Shown here one piece after another: positions 34,944 through 48,100 of a stretch of DNA of 64,000 nucleotides. The notes beneath the pieces were generated by a model. The model was not told the origin of the DNA and ran no database searches. It saw nothing but the letters and a program-made list of their open reading frames with translations. Position 1 is the first letter of the stretch, and each line of letters starts with the position of its first letter. Source of the DNA: Catenaria anguillulae PL171 (taxonomy: Eukaryota; Blastocladiomycota; Blastocladiomycetes; Blastocladiales; Catenariaceae); assembly GCA_002102555.1 (NCBI GenBank), contig MCFL01000005.1:124001-188000 (forward strand). Reading direction: 5' to 3'. Made by a program: the position numbers and the translations under genes.

Positions 34944-35954
34944 ATGCCACTGACTCAAGAGCGAGTGCTCCAAACTCTTCGCATTTGCAAATTCAACAAC
35001 AACCATGCCCGGCTTCTCGCTGCTCTCACACCTGCGCCTGTCGACACACCGCCATGTTGCGATTGTCCACGAATCACCACCTCCGACTTTTCCTTCCTGT
35101 TCCCGCTCCTCGCACACGCGAGCATCAGCGTAACTGCCGACTTGCCTGCTGTCCCGCCACGCCTCGTCCTCGTCTCGACTTCGCAACTCTTCTTGCACTA
35201 CAACCTGACGTGCCGCAAACTCGGGACCACTGCCGGCGCATCCTTGGCGGCCATGGGGCCGGACCGCATGCTATTTGTGGATGCCGTATCGCACATGTAT
35301 ACGGGTGCCAAGGAGGAGCAGGAGGAGTCTGGGCGGGCCGGATGGCAAGTGGATCCGGCACGGCCCTCGGGAGCAGTCAAGATGTTGCGATTCGGCCACA
35401 AGGACGTGCTTGCGTTCTTGTTGAATGGGATCGCCAAGCATATCGAGGAGCATTTCATGGGCCAGCCGAGCTTGATTCTGGTCGATGACTTGATGCCGTT
35501 TGTGTATGCGGGTGTACATGAGGCGGATGTGGTCGAGTTTGTGAGGCGATTGGTCAGGCTTGCTGAATCGGTACGCTGGTCACTCGTCTTCATCCCATTG
35601 ATACTCTAATCGAATATTTAACTTAACGGGGTTTCTAATCCTTAGACAAACTCGACACTTGTAACGCAATCCGCAACCGACCTTGGGCTTCCCGCCGCCG
35701 ACATGCTTGTCCAATCGCTGCCGCTCATGGCCGACGTGGTGCTTGTGTGCAAGGGCCTGCCGTCCGGGTATTCTCGTGACGTCCACGGCCAGATTTCCGT
35801 GGTACATGGCCGCAGGGCCGTGATTCGCATGCTGGGAAGCGAGGCGGGCAAGGAATTGCAAGCAGGCGTGCCAGTACCAGTGCAGGTGCAGTTTAAGGTT
35901 GTGGATAAAGGGGTCGAGTTTTTCGGAAGCGGGTTGAGTGGGGCGGTGGTTTGA
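34944..35954 (+). CDS. ELP6: Elongator complex subunit Elp6
   Basis: Exons are 34944-35570 and 35646-35954, with intron GTACGC...TTAG, giving 311 residues. Elp6 forms the RecA-like Elp4-5-6 ring of Elongator, which modifies wobble uridines in tRNA. Signature stretches are LVLVSTSQLFLHYNLTCRKLG, RMLFVDAVSHMY, SLILVDDLMPFVYAG, DVVLVCKGLPSGYSRDVHGQI and VQFKVVDKGVEFFGSGLSGAVV, in the order found in ELP6. As in other ELP6 proteins no Walker A is seen. The ATG at 34944 gives a typical N-terminus. The stretch 34646-34943 upstream is an AT-rich gap without a gene. Confidence 0.9.
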
Positions 35955-36189
35955 CCCTGTTCTCAGGCGTGATCCTCACTTGAATCGGTCTGTACTTGCA
36001 CTGACTGTCGCCCGACACATGCATGCCAGACTTTTCTCCAAAGCTCATTCAATCGGCTGGAGAGGTTCATCCAACCCCAGCTCGGTCCATCAAACGATCA
36101 GCATACATCAAGTGAGGAGAACAGACTAACGAAATGACCACAAGGCAAAAATGAACCAAACAACGGAATGCCAAAACTGAAAAGGTGAA

Positions 36190-39100
36190 TCAATCGTCCA
36201 ATGACAATAATCCTGCCGTTCCTCGCAACACCCAATGCTTTTCCGCAACTAGACTCGGCAACCTGAGTGCCATCACGAAATTGGTCGAGTGACCTGTTGT
36301 CGACAGAATACCCCGCCGGGCAGATGTCTTGTACAACGGACACCGGTACACTTCGAGCGTCTGCTCCTTGCCATCGGGTCCGACGCGGGTGATTTTCGGT
36401 GGAATGGCCACAGATTTGGTGGGCCGGAGCCAGATCTGTTAAAGTTCGCAGCAGCGATACGTCAGCACTTTTGAATACAACAGACCGGTGCACAGCGCGA
36501 AAGGAACGTACAATGGGAACCGAGCTAAAGAGTACTTTTGGCAACGATTCGGCCAAGACACCTGTCTCTGGATCCACTCGCGCACCCTCGATGAAGACGC
36601 CATTGACATACACACCGTCATCCGGTCGCTGCTGGCACTTTGTCGGATCGAGCACAAGTTCAAAGTCCACGGCAAGCTCGTCAATCGCCACTTGGTACTT
36701 GCGGGCATAGTTTTGAAGAGTGGCTATGCATCACGTCTCCGCGTCAGTCGGCCAGGGCATCACGCAGAAGAATGGGAACGACCTGGCACGATCGTACCAG
36801 TGATAAACGACTGGGTGAAAAAGAACCCACTCAACCAAAACACGACAGGTGCTCCCTCCTCGTACCACGTCTGCAACCCACGCAACCTAGCCACCAAATC
36901 ATTCACGTACGCACCGAGCGGCTTGAGCGACGGGTACGACTTGCCCGCCCAGCTCGTCGGAACTTTTGAAATCAACATGCACTTGACAGCGTCCTCGAGC
37001 TCGGGCGACATAACAACCAACCCGCGAATCGCCTTTTGCACATTCGTCATGGACCCATGCACGATGGCCAGCAACCGGTTGTACCGGATGCACTCCTGCA
37101 CCAGAACCATATTCATGCTTTCCTTATAGCTCACTGGGTACTTTTCGAGAATGGTGTCGATGGGGAACAGCGCCGGAACCTTTTTGAGAACGTCCGAGGC
37201 AACTTCAAGTACCACGTCGTCGGTCGTCTTTGCGGCGCCTCCGTTCGATCCAACAGCCTTTTCTTGCGTCTTGAGAATCGAATCAAAGAAGACACGTGTC
37301 TCGGAAAGCTGGCGGGTAATGTCCCCATTCTCGTGGATGCCGAATACTTGCGGTGATTGGAGCAGCGGCAGATCCTTGATATAGTCAATGATGCTGGTGT
37401 GACCGTTGGTTGCTGGAATAAAGTACTCGGGGCAGCTGCTGAAATGATACTTGTCCTCGGTGACGGCTTGTGACGTGTAGAATTGCAAGAGCAAGTTGCG
37501 AAGCGTGCGGCGGTCCCAATCATCTGTGACACGGCCACCATAGTAACACTCGGCCTGGATTCACACAAGAGTCAGTCCCCATCAATGATGGCATGGCAGG
37601 AGCGATGGAGCGAGCACGTACTGTCATGTAATTGATGGCCTCAAACGGCACCACCTCGTACTCGTTCAGGAACATGTGCAATTGGCGCACACTGATTCGG
37701 AGATCCGACTCGTTAAACTCGTATGGAATGTTCCAACCCAGAGGGCCAAAGTTCCGCCTCTCTTGCACCAGCGCGTGGAAGAAACACAGAGCGAACAGCA
37801 GCTTTTCCCATGCGGGCGACTTGCACGACGAGTAAAACTGGTCATCCGAGATTGGGTCGCTCACGTACGACTTGTACAGGTTGGCCTTGAGTCCCTTTGG
37901 CGCCTCGTTGGTCATCTTGACACCGTTTTGCAAAATGGCGGCGGGAAACTTGTTGGACGGGTACGACGTGAGCCAGAGCCGGAAGTCGTTGTGCAGCGTT
38001 GCCGTGGTCATGTCGTCTGCAATCTTTTCCAGGACGGACATCCATGACACGGCCAAGTGGCAGTTTTGCAGCACAACCCAGCCACCCGTCTTTTGAGCAT
38101 CCTTGATCATTTTTGCAGCGATAGGACCTTGGCCCTGGCCCAGCGAAATGGACATGAGCTTGTCGCCCGAAATGCCGCGAGCGTCACCAAATTTGAGCAA
38201 TCTGTTCCATTTCCTTGTCATTATCGGTAACTCTGTAAGGCAAAAGCCAGAACCAAACAACGTACGCTGCCATCGGGTCCACACCTGGCGACAAGATGAA
38301 AATCAGCGGCGTGTAATTGTTGGAATCCTCATAACTGCCCGGCAAATCAAACGTGGGAGGCTCGATAAACTTTTGACCCATCTTGTTCTTGACAAACTCC
38401 TGGATGCAAGGCACGACGCGCTCTGGCCGCAGACAGCGAATGATACACAGCTTGGAAACCTCGGGAAGCGATTCCCACCGTTTTGAGAATTGATACTCTT
38501 GTGGCGCAGGATGGTCGTTGAGCGACTTCCATTCTTCGGATGAAAACTCGGAGGCCAAGCCAGTGAAATTGGGCAGCTGCGCCAGCCGGCAAATCTCGTT
38601 CCAGCTCCTATCGGATAACCATCCTGCACAGTCGGACGGTTTGGGCGTCGAGTTTTCAAGCGAAATGCCGCCAGTGAACAAGAACGAGAGCTCTTGCGGG
38701 TCGACCTCGTTGCGAGACAGCATGATGGATGTGCACAGCAAGAAAGAGAAAAGCAACTTGTCCTTTTCAAACAGCGACCGGCACACGTTGACAAACAGTG
38801 CGTACGTAAAGTGTGCCTCCAAGCTCTTGAGGCGCTTCTTGATGACGGTTGATTTGGCGCTTTGTGTAATCGATGCAACGTAGAGTCCGAGGTACCAAGT
38901 AAGCGAGTACTGGTACATGGGATCAATGTTGACCAGCTCGGCAATGCAAAAGAACATTGTTGCCGAGTGGTAAGCAATCGGGCGGTAGCTGTCGCGTGTC
39001 TCGTCAATCTTCTTTTCCGTCTCGTCCGCAATCTTTTGCTTTTCAGTAATCTCGTTGGACAAGACCTTGGACGACGAAAGAACCTCAATGGCCGTCGAAT

Positions 39101-42100
39101 TTTCGAGAATGTTGCCCTCGGACGCAGACAAGATCTCCAAGATGCGATCCTCAATCTCCTTGAGCCGGCGCCGATTCTCGGCAGATTGCAAAATGAGCTG
39201 ATTCTTTTCCTCTTCCAACTCTGGTCGTTCCTTGGTGACGACAATTCCAAGCAGCTGATCCTCGAGCCCTTCGGGAGTGATCATAAAGTTGAGCAAGGAG
39301 ACTTTGGTTTGCAACTCGGGCAAGTAGTGGGGGTTCCGAAGCTTGGTCGTAATGTACAGCTTGAAGTTGGGCGAGTACTCGATTGTTGAATCACCCAGCC
39401 GAATGCAAATGGACCCTCCAGACTTGAACGTCTGCTTTTGCAACAGCGGCTCGAGGATTGGGTCGAGCTCCTCCTTGACGTTTTCGAGCAAGACTGGTGC
39501 GCCAAACTGAATCGCATTTTCCAGTGTCCGCAAGTAGTCCGAGTCTGTCAGCTTGATGACTTGCAAATTGTTTTCCTTTTCCATGTTCTTGATCCACTTG
39601 TTGGCTTGGCCTTGTGGATCAATCATGAGCGGCCAGCGACGAGCGTTTTGCACAATGACACCATTGTCGACCGAAAGCCATCAGACGGCAACCGGCAATG
39701 TTCCAGCTGCGAATCAAGATTGGGTCGCCCAAAGTCTTGCCGAGCGAAAACGTGTTGGAGCACGGGATGGCGAGTTCCTTGGCTCGTTTGATCCAGTCGT
39801 TGGTAATGTCGTTGCGGTACGATTGGTAAATGCCCCCAAGTACGCAAGCACACCCGACGAAATGAGCACGTCGCCCGTCAACGCAGTGTAAGTAATGTTG
39901 AGCTGAGCAACCACCTCGGTCCAACGCGTCCGCTCGCCGCCCAATCCATCAAGCAACTTTTTCGCACGATCCAATTGCTTCTCGCAATTATCCGCCTGTT
40001 GCTCGAGGGCTTGCTTCTTTGCTTGCAATGCTGCTAAGTTGTCCTCGAGCGCCTGCAACCGCTGCAACACCTCGTTGAGCATGGCGCGCTTCTCGTTCAA
40101 GGCCTGCATTTGAACCTCGAGCTCGCTTTCGGCCAGCTTGAGCGCCTCTTGCTTGGGAGCAACAACCTTGATGACCCGATCGTAGGCTTCCATGGCAATG
40201 ACCCACGAGCACAATCCCTCGGCAGCCGATGACGCATTGCGCACCTTTTCGGGGCGGAACTCGGGGTTGGGAATGTACGTTGCGCGAATCTTCTTCATGA
40301 TGTGCGGTGGAATGGCATCCTTGTCAAATAGCTTGAGTGACTCGAGGAAGCGTGCATCGCCAATCATCTTGAGCGAGGTGCGCCAGTAGTCAATCAACAT
40401 CTTGCCGGTACCTGCCGGGTCGGGAATCTTGTCAGGCTTGATATCTTTCATGACACACACGGCCTCCATGACAAGCTTGACACCGTCGGGCGGGTTCTTC
40501 ATGGATTTGACGAGATCGATATCCGACTTTTTCAGCGTGTCGAGGGCAGCGAGGGCAGCATTGAGCAATGGCAACGCTTCAGCGAGATCGGCCTCGCACT
40601 CATTCTTCATGGCAGACGACTCTGCCGCCTTGGCTGCGGCAACGGCTTCATCCTTTGCCACCACATCCTTGGTCGCTTGTACATCTTTAGACTCGGACGC
40701 AATCTTGATCAACATTGCTGACGTCTCTTCGGATGTTTTCACAAGCTGCGGCTGCAAGTCGGCCAGCTCCTTTTGCATGACAGCCACGGCCTCGGCGGCG
40801 AGTCGCAACTTTTCCAAACCCGCCTCGTACCGACTACGGACAGTGGTCACCTCCTCGCGCTTTTTGCCGAGCAATGTCTTGTACGCCAGCAACAGCTCGA
40901 GATACGATGTCGGTGTCACGTAATTGTAACGACCCAGGGCGGCCCTGAACTTGTCCGAGTATGTGGCCGTCGATTGGTGAAAGAGCTGGCACATTTCAAT
41001 GACGCTCTTGCGGACCTTGGGCTCGAGCTCCACCGAAGCAAACGAGTTTTGAGCCACAGCAACAAGTGCCTCGGATGGCCACGAGTGGAACCAATCGATG
41101 GTGCAGCAGTTGACAATGGACGAGAATTGGCGGAGCCGGTTGCGGAATGCGTCTCCAATAGGAGACATGCACAAACAACGTGCAGATTCTTCTTGACTCG
41201 ACTGATAAAGAACGAGTAAATGGCAGCAGGTGTCGGATCGGCAATGCCTGCGTCACTTGCCTCGCCAACCAGGCGGTCGACGATGGCCTGGCGCTCGTCG
41301 TTGGGGAAGATGTTGGGAATGTCGCCGGAATTGAGCAAGTTGGAAATGTCCTCAATAAAGGATTCGTCCTTGACCTGCGTGTCGCTAAACAGGAAGACGG
41401 TAGGTCTGTTGTCGAGCCCAGAGCCGCGAAGCAGCTTTTTCAAATCCTCGCGCCATTCCGTCTTGGAGTAACTCTTTGAGATTTCAATAGAGAAGCAGGC
41501 CGTGTTGCACATGAAGGCAGCGAGACGGGTAAGCGACTGGCGACCACTTCCGCCGACACCGACCAGCAGCGCGTTCCCGCCAGGCAGCTTGAGGATACGG
41601 CAAATGCGTGCAATATGCTCAACAGCGAAACGGAACAGGACCAGATTCATCTTGTTCTTGTTCATATTGTTGTAATCGTTGAGCTTGGACAGTAGCTTTT
41701 CGTTGAGGTCAGGCGTAAACTCGATTTCCGTGTACGTGTCCTTGGCTCCAAAGTCGCCAAAGATGACCGAGCCCATCCTGCCACCGGGGAACATGGCCTC
41801 CGGCTCGGACACGTTGAGATCCGTCGCAAGCGTGCGGGTGAGCTGCGTAATCAGCATTTCTTGATCCGCCGTGGTGACCAGCCGGTCGCAGAAAACGCGC
41901 AGCACCTCGTGCGTCCACAACTTGAGCATGTCGCGCTGCTCTGGGTACGCGTCTGCCTTGGACAGGGTGAGACCGTGAATGACCTTTGAGAAATCGCGCA
42001 AATTGAAAGTGTAGTGCGATTTGGCGGGTGTAGGGAGCAAATGCTGCACGGCCCAAGAGTAAATGGCCAACGTTGCATTGACGATTGGGCTGGTCAACTG

Positions 42101-45100
42101 AGCCACATCGGCCGAGAATTCGCGAGCCGAAAAGTGCCACGACAGAATCTCCACAAAGATTTGCTTGAGGGTTGGGTTGTCAAACGAGTTGATGCCGATT
42201 TGTTGAAAGTGGCGAGCAAAGCGAGACGTGATTTGGTTGCGGCCGCCGCCGGGTGGACCCATGGCGGCAACAAACTGAATCTCAATTAGCTCGAGCTTGC
42301 TCGTGTCCTTGCGATCATACCAATTTCCATGGTCGAACCATTGGCGAAGCAGCTCAATCGGCGGTTGCGCGCCATACACTTCGACCTCGGGCACATTGAC
42401 ATCGTCGACAAAGATGATTAATCTCTTGCCCAGCGGTGGACCAAAAACACCCTTGCGGCGCTTGTCCAGCTTGGCCATGATGATGTCTTGTGTTTGTGTT
42501 GCACTGGTCCGAGCGGAAAAGTTGACAAAGATGGGCGTAAAGGACTTTGGCATACCCGACAGCAACTTTTTGGAAATGTACTTTGATTTGCCTGTGCCTG
42601 TTGGACCAACGAGCAATACGGGCTTGTGATGGCGCATGAGCACGTCGAGCAAAAAATTGTAGCGGACAGTGTCCTTGGTGGGAACAATGATTTCGCTGTA
42701 CTCGGCATTGGGCGGAATGATAGCCTTTTCGTTGAACCGCTGCATCCACGGTACCCAACCGTCCATGCTCTCAGTGTAAATGTAGTCATAGACGGTTTTG
42801 CCTTCGGGAAACACATGCAGCAGCTGCCGCAAATGGGCGTCAAACTTGACTTGACTTGGCGTATCGAGTAACCCGCCAATGGACCAAACCAGTGCAAGCG
42901 AATACATGCACTCGAGCGCCTTCTTGCGATCCGTCAGTGGATTTGTCGACGCGGCAGCTGAAGCAGGTCTGTTTTCGTCGGGACGGAACGGATCCAGCTG
43001 GGCATCGATAAACTGAACCAATGAATTGACCAGGGCAATGTCTTGGGACGGCGCCAGCTCCTTGCACTCCTTGCGCACAAAGCGAAGAGCTGGCGGGACA
43101 TGGGTCATGATCAAGTCCTTGAGATACTCGACCTCGTCCTCGTGCAAATAGCTGAGCGTGTTGAGCCACGAATCCACCGTCGGCTGCCAGCCCAAGCGCT
43201 CTGGCTCCAAAAACACCATTCCACAACGACTGACTGTTGCGGGTGACGCCACGGCCAAGTCACGAACTTCAAATTGCAGCGACATGGTGTTGGACAACTG
43301 AATGATCTCACCACTCATGAGGCAAAGCTTCTTGTTGTCATCGAGCACCGTATTCATGTTCTCGATCCAAACAGCTCGACAGGGCCATCAAATACGACCC
43401 ATTTCCGGTCTGGACTAATCGAGCTGGCAAAACTCCGGAAAGTGGTTGCAAGCACACCATCGGTCCACTCGTGACTCACGGGGTCAAACTGGCCGTAGAG
43501 GTTGCCCATGGGGACGGCCTTTGGGTTGATGACCTTGTATTGCACCTTAAGATACTCGTTGCTGCCTTCTGTGTTGAGAAGTGACATGGCGTCTGCCAGG
43601 ACGCGGTAGCAACTCGTCTTGCCGGAGCTTGTCTCGCCAACCAGCATGTACCCGTGGCGGACGAGCATCATCTCGTACAGTTGGATAATCTTTTCCATGA
43701 ATGATGGGATCAGTTGCAGATTTCGCTGCTTGCATACACGAGCGACGGCCGACTCTAGCGCCGTATAGTCCATCTTGGGAAGCGTGACGCCTGGGAACAA
43801 GTCGGACACAATGCCTCGGAACAAGCCCACGTCTTGCGACAAGAACTTGGGCAAGTTGACGTCGATAATCGACCGCAATACCAACACATTCTCGTCCTCC
43901 TTGGGAAACTTCATTTTGAGATTGCCTGCAGCTACCAGGACTGATTTCACGGCACGCATACCGTAATCGTAGTGGTCTTGCGATGACAATTGTTCCGAGC
44001 ACAATCGGTACGTTGCGGCAATCTTGCGGGCAAGTAAGCGAGCTTCGAGAAATCCGTACGAGTAGAGCGTGATTTCGGCAATCAGAGCATAGTCGGCACC
44101 ATCATGGCCACACTCGGAACAGTGCCTTGAGATTGTCGGGGAGCTCGGAACGGCCAGCATAACCGGGGTTCATGGTGATGAACACAGCGCAGCCAGTGTT
44201 GAGCGTGAGTGTCGAGCCCTCAAAGAGCAACGTCTTGGCCTTGAGTGCGATTGCACGCTGAATGGTCAGAATCTGCTGGGCAACAACCGACAAGACTTCC
44301 AAATCGATCCGATTGAACTCGTCAAAACAGGCCCAAGCACCCGACGAGGCGAGACCCTTGAAGAATTTACCCATGGCAATGTAGTCGAGACCGTCCGAGC
44401 AGTTGAACACGACACACTGCTTTGCGAGCGCCTTTGCCAAATCCTTGGTTGTTTCCGTTTTTCCGGTACCGGCGGGACCTTCGGGTGCACCGCCCAAGTT
44501 GAGATGCAGGGCACCAATCAAGGTCCGGTAACAACGATCAGTTAGGGGCGTAATGACCAGCCGGCCCGTGTTGCCGAGATACTCGTAACCATAGTTTCGG
44601 CGAGCGTTGATCATCTACATGAATGTTCAATGCGAACACGAATGTTAGCCCCATCATCCATTGATTCCCTACCTCTGCGAAGCAAGAGAAAAAGCCCATG
44701 ATGGCACAGTACCTTGACGACAACATGGTCATCCTCCCAATAGTACCTCAACTGACTCAACCATGAAAAGTCATTGGTATCGCTCAACTTGTCCAGTGCC
44801 AACTGCGCCACCACATCCCTTGCATGCACATTGATGACGACCAAGGCACCGAGCGTCATGAGCGCCATCTTGGACAGCTGGCCAAACTCGCCACGGATAA
44901 GTTTGATGACCAAGTTCAACTCATCCGTGCACTGCGCGGCATACTTTGCCAAATCGCCGGCCTGCCCCTTGGTCACCGCCAATTCAATCGACCTTGTCCA
45001 GTCAATGCTCGACACGCAAATGACGGCTTGACCGGGCCAATCCAGCACCCACTTTTCAAGCGGCTTGGACTCGTAATCGACGAGCGCATTCTTAACAGTT

Positions 45101-48100
45101 GCATGCACGGCCTTGACCATGCCCTCCTCGACTTGCACCAACCACTTTTCCACAGATCCTTTGGCCTCTGTGGTTGAAATCTTGGCAATCAGCGGCAGCA
45201 CCTCGCCCTCGCCCGAAATCAGCGCTGAAATGTCCAAATTGTCCTCAAACGTCAACGACGATACTCCCTCAAAACACTTTTTCAAATGCGGCTGCACGCG
45301 CGTTGGGTCTTTGGTCTCGGACAAGATCTCGAGCATTTCGTCATTGGACAAGAAAAAGAAGCGCGGAAAGTACAAGCGCTTGAGCTCGAGGTAATTGTTG
45401 AGCCCCTTGAGGATCTGCTCGAGCAGGTCATTGTCCGACTTGAGCTCGTCCAACATGCCCTCGTGCGCCGTGACGACCATTATGCCTTGCTCGGCCACGG
45501 TCCGTGTCATGATTTTGCGCCACGACGCATCGACCGCCTTGAATTTTTTGCCCTCTTCGGGCATCTGCGACATGATATCCTCGGAGCTAAAGATGGGCTC
45601 GAGGTACAACCAGGTTGCCTGGACCTTGAGCCACTCGTCGATAATTTCCTGGCACGTGACGAGCCGGTGCTCCCAATCCTTGATTTCGGCTTCAAATGGC
45701 TTGATGTAGGGCGAGCTGCGCATGGACTGAGTCTTGACAATGTGGTCATCGAGCAGCTGCTGGACCTCGTCGAGCGACGACAAGATGTACGTGCCCGTTT
45801 CGCGATACGACAGCGTGTTGAACACGAGCGGTTCCCACTCCTTGATCATCTTTTGAATGGCCTTTTCCAGTGAGTATTCCTTGGATGCAGACTCAGAAAT
45901 CTCTTGAAATTTGGCGAAATGCTCGTCGAGCCCCATCTTGAGAATCTTGCGCAGCGACGTGGTTGCATCAGGCTTGAGCTGGATGCCCGCAATCGCGCTC
46001 ATCTCCTTCCAATGCCGGTCGCGCAGGCCGGGGTTGCACAGGATCCGAATCACGGGCATGTTTTCCAAAAACTCGTCCACCTTCTCCTTGATGTGCACGA
46101 CAATCTTTTGCGGGGCAGGCACATTGGCAACTAGGGCAGCGACGCGGAACGTTTCGCGCCGCAATCCGTCGATTTCTGCCTCCACCACCTCTGCCTCCAA
46201 ATCCAACAAGGGTCCGTCCATAAACTTGCGATACAACTTTTGAAAGCTTGTCCCGCATGCGTACAATGCCTGGTACGGCTCGAGGGCGTCCAAGATCTGC
46301 TTGCGCCGCGGATATGTCGTCACTTCCAACTTGAACAGTTCCTCCTCCTTGTTGAATGCCGAAATTGTCTCGACCGCGGCCATGAGCTGCTTGTGAATGC
46401 CTTGAACCTTTTTGACATAAAACGGCATCTCGTCAACATCGCCCACGTCTGCGAGCTCGGCCACTTGCTTTGCCAAATCGTCCAGCTCGGCATTGAATCT
46501 GGTCCGCCGCTCAAACAGGTTGTCCATGTTCTTGCGTTTCGCCTCGGCCATGATCTCGTCGTGCTTTGCCAGTGCGGCTTGCAACCGACTAGGCCAGTGG
46601 AACGTGATATTGTTGAGGTCAATGTTTTCCGGGGTCAACGCGCAGTAGTCGACCAGGTACATGAGGCGCCGGCTGGCTTCCTCGACACCATGCAGCAGGT
46701 TGGGCACGTCCGTGTCTTTGGCGCGGGACATGTAGCGCAGCAGCTCTTCCATTTCGTTAAAGTTTTCAGGAACGCACAATGCGCGCTCTTCGACAGTGAA
46801 AAAGTCAGAGTTGAGTCTGCAAAGGCGAAAGAATGTGAGCACCGGTGAGTATCGTCGACCACAGGAACGAGTCGGGTAGGAGGGCCAGGCGTACTTTGTC
46901 TGATTCACAATGGAAATACGCGACAGTTGACTCAAGTACAGGTTGGCCAAATGTACTGCCCTTGCCGAAAGTGTGCGATGCAGCTGGTCGAGGTTGAGCG
47001 TGATCATGGGAAACTCCTTGGAGACTGGTTTCGCCAGCATGGCCTTGGAAATGGCATAGTACTTTTCCACTTGCTGTGTGTCGTGTGACGCAGTTTGTCA
47101 GCCCCCCAACCTGATTCACAGCGAAACCGGGTGATCGTGTGGCCGTACCTGAGTGTAGTCGTCAAAGCTGTGCTCTTCGGCAAAGAATGCCCCAACTTCT
47201 TCCTCATGCCTGTCGCCCATGATATCCAACACAGCATCATACTCATTCTTGAGATATTCGTCCACCTTGACCTTGGCCGCCGAAAACAACCCTTTCAACT
47301 TGTTTGCCGCCAAAGTTATGACCTCCTCCTGAACCTTGACCCGCATCTGCTCAAACACAGCCCCCAGCCTGGGCTTTTTGTGCAGCGACGGATCCGCCAG
47401 GGCCTTGTCAAGCTCATGAAACAGCTGCCCGGCTGCACTCGAGTACACGACCGCTTGAATCATGGGAATGGCCTCCATTGGGCGTGTGATGTGCGTGAGC
47501 CCCTCAATGATACCATCTTGGACTTCACCCAGGCTAGGCTCAAACACAACCAACGATGTCACATGGGCTGGTGGCGCAGGCCGTGCATGGTGCGCACCGC
47601 CGCGATCCGAGCTTGTTGGGCGCGATGGACCTGTTGACGAAGTCCCACTAGTTGCGCTGGACAGTGTCACTGCCGCGGATGTCGACTTTGCGGGTTCGTG
47701 CAATGCAACACGGACATGAAACGCGGGTGCAATGAGTGCAGAAAACAAGTCGCTCTCTGTATCAAAGAGGGCCAAGTAATCGCCAATACTCGACAATGCC
47801 GCCGCAATGATCTGGTTCTTGACAAGCGTGTTTGCGCAATCAAACAAGCCCACGTCCTGCTCCTTGCGCTTCCACGGTGGACGGCCTTGTGCCGGCTGGC
47901 CGCCGCGTTTGACTCATCCACGATTTCGCCCGGGCGGCCAAGCATGTCCCAAAAGAACCGGACGACGCCCAAGTACCACCCATTGACGATGCGTTCGCGC
48001 GACCGTTCGGCTTGCACAATGAGAATGGACTTGAAGACGCCCGCACGGTACGGACCAGGTGTCAGCTTGAAGTCCTTTGGCGAAAAGAGCCGCGTCACGT

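Noticed and set aside
38233-38265. 33-nt intron in the dynein gene
   Set aside because: Using the AG further on (intron 38202-38265, 64 nt) gives the exact family sequence [14 protein letters not shown], so the short form is wrong.
47880-47925. 26-nt intron in the dynein gene
   Set aside because: A GT...AG pair there restores the frame, but all other placed introns are at least 62 nt; a missing or extra base explains it better.
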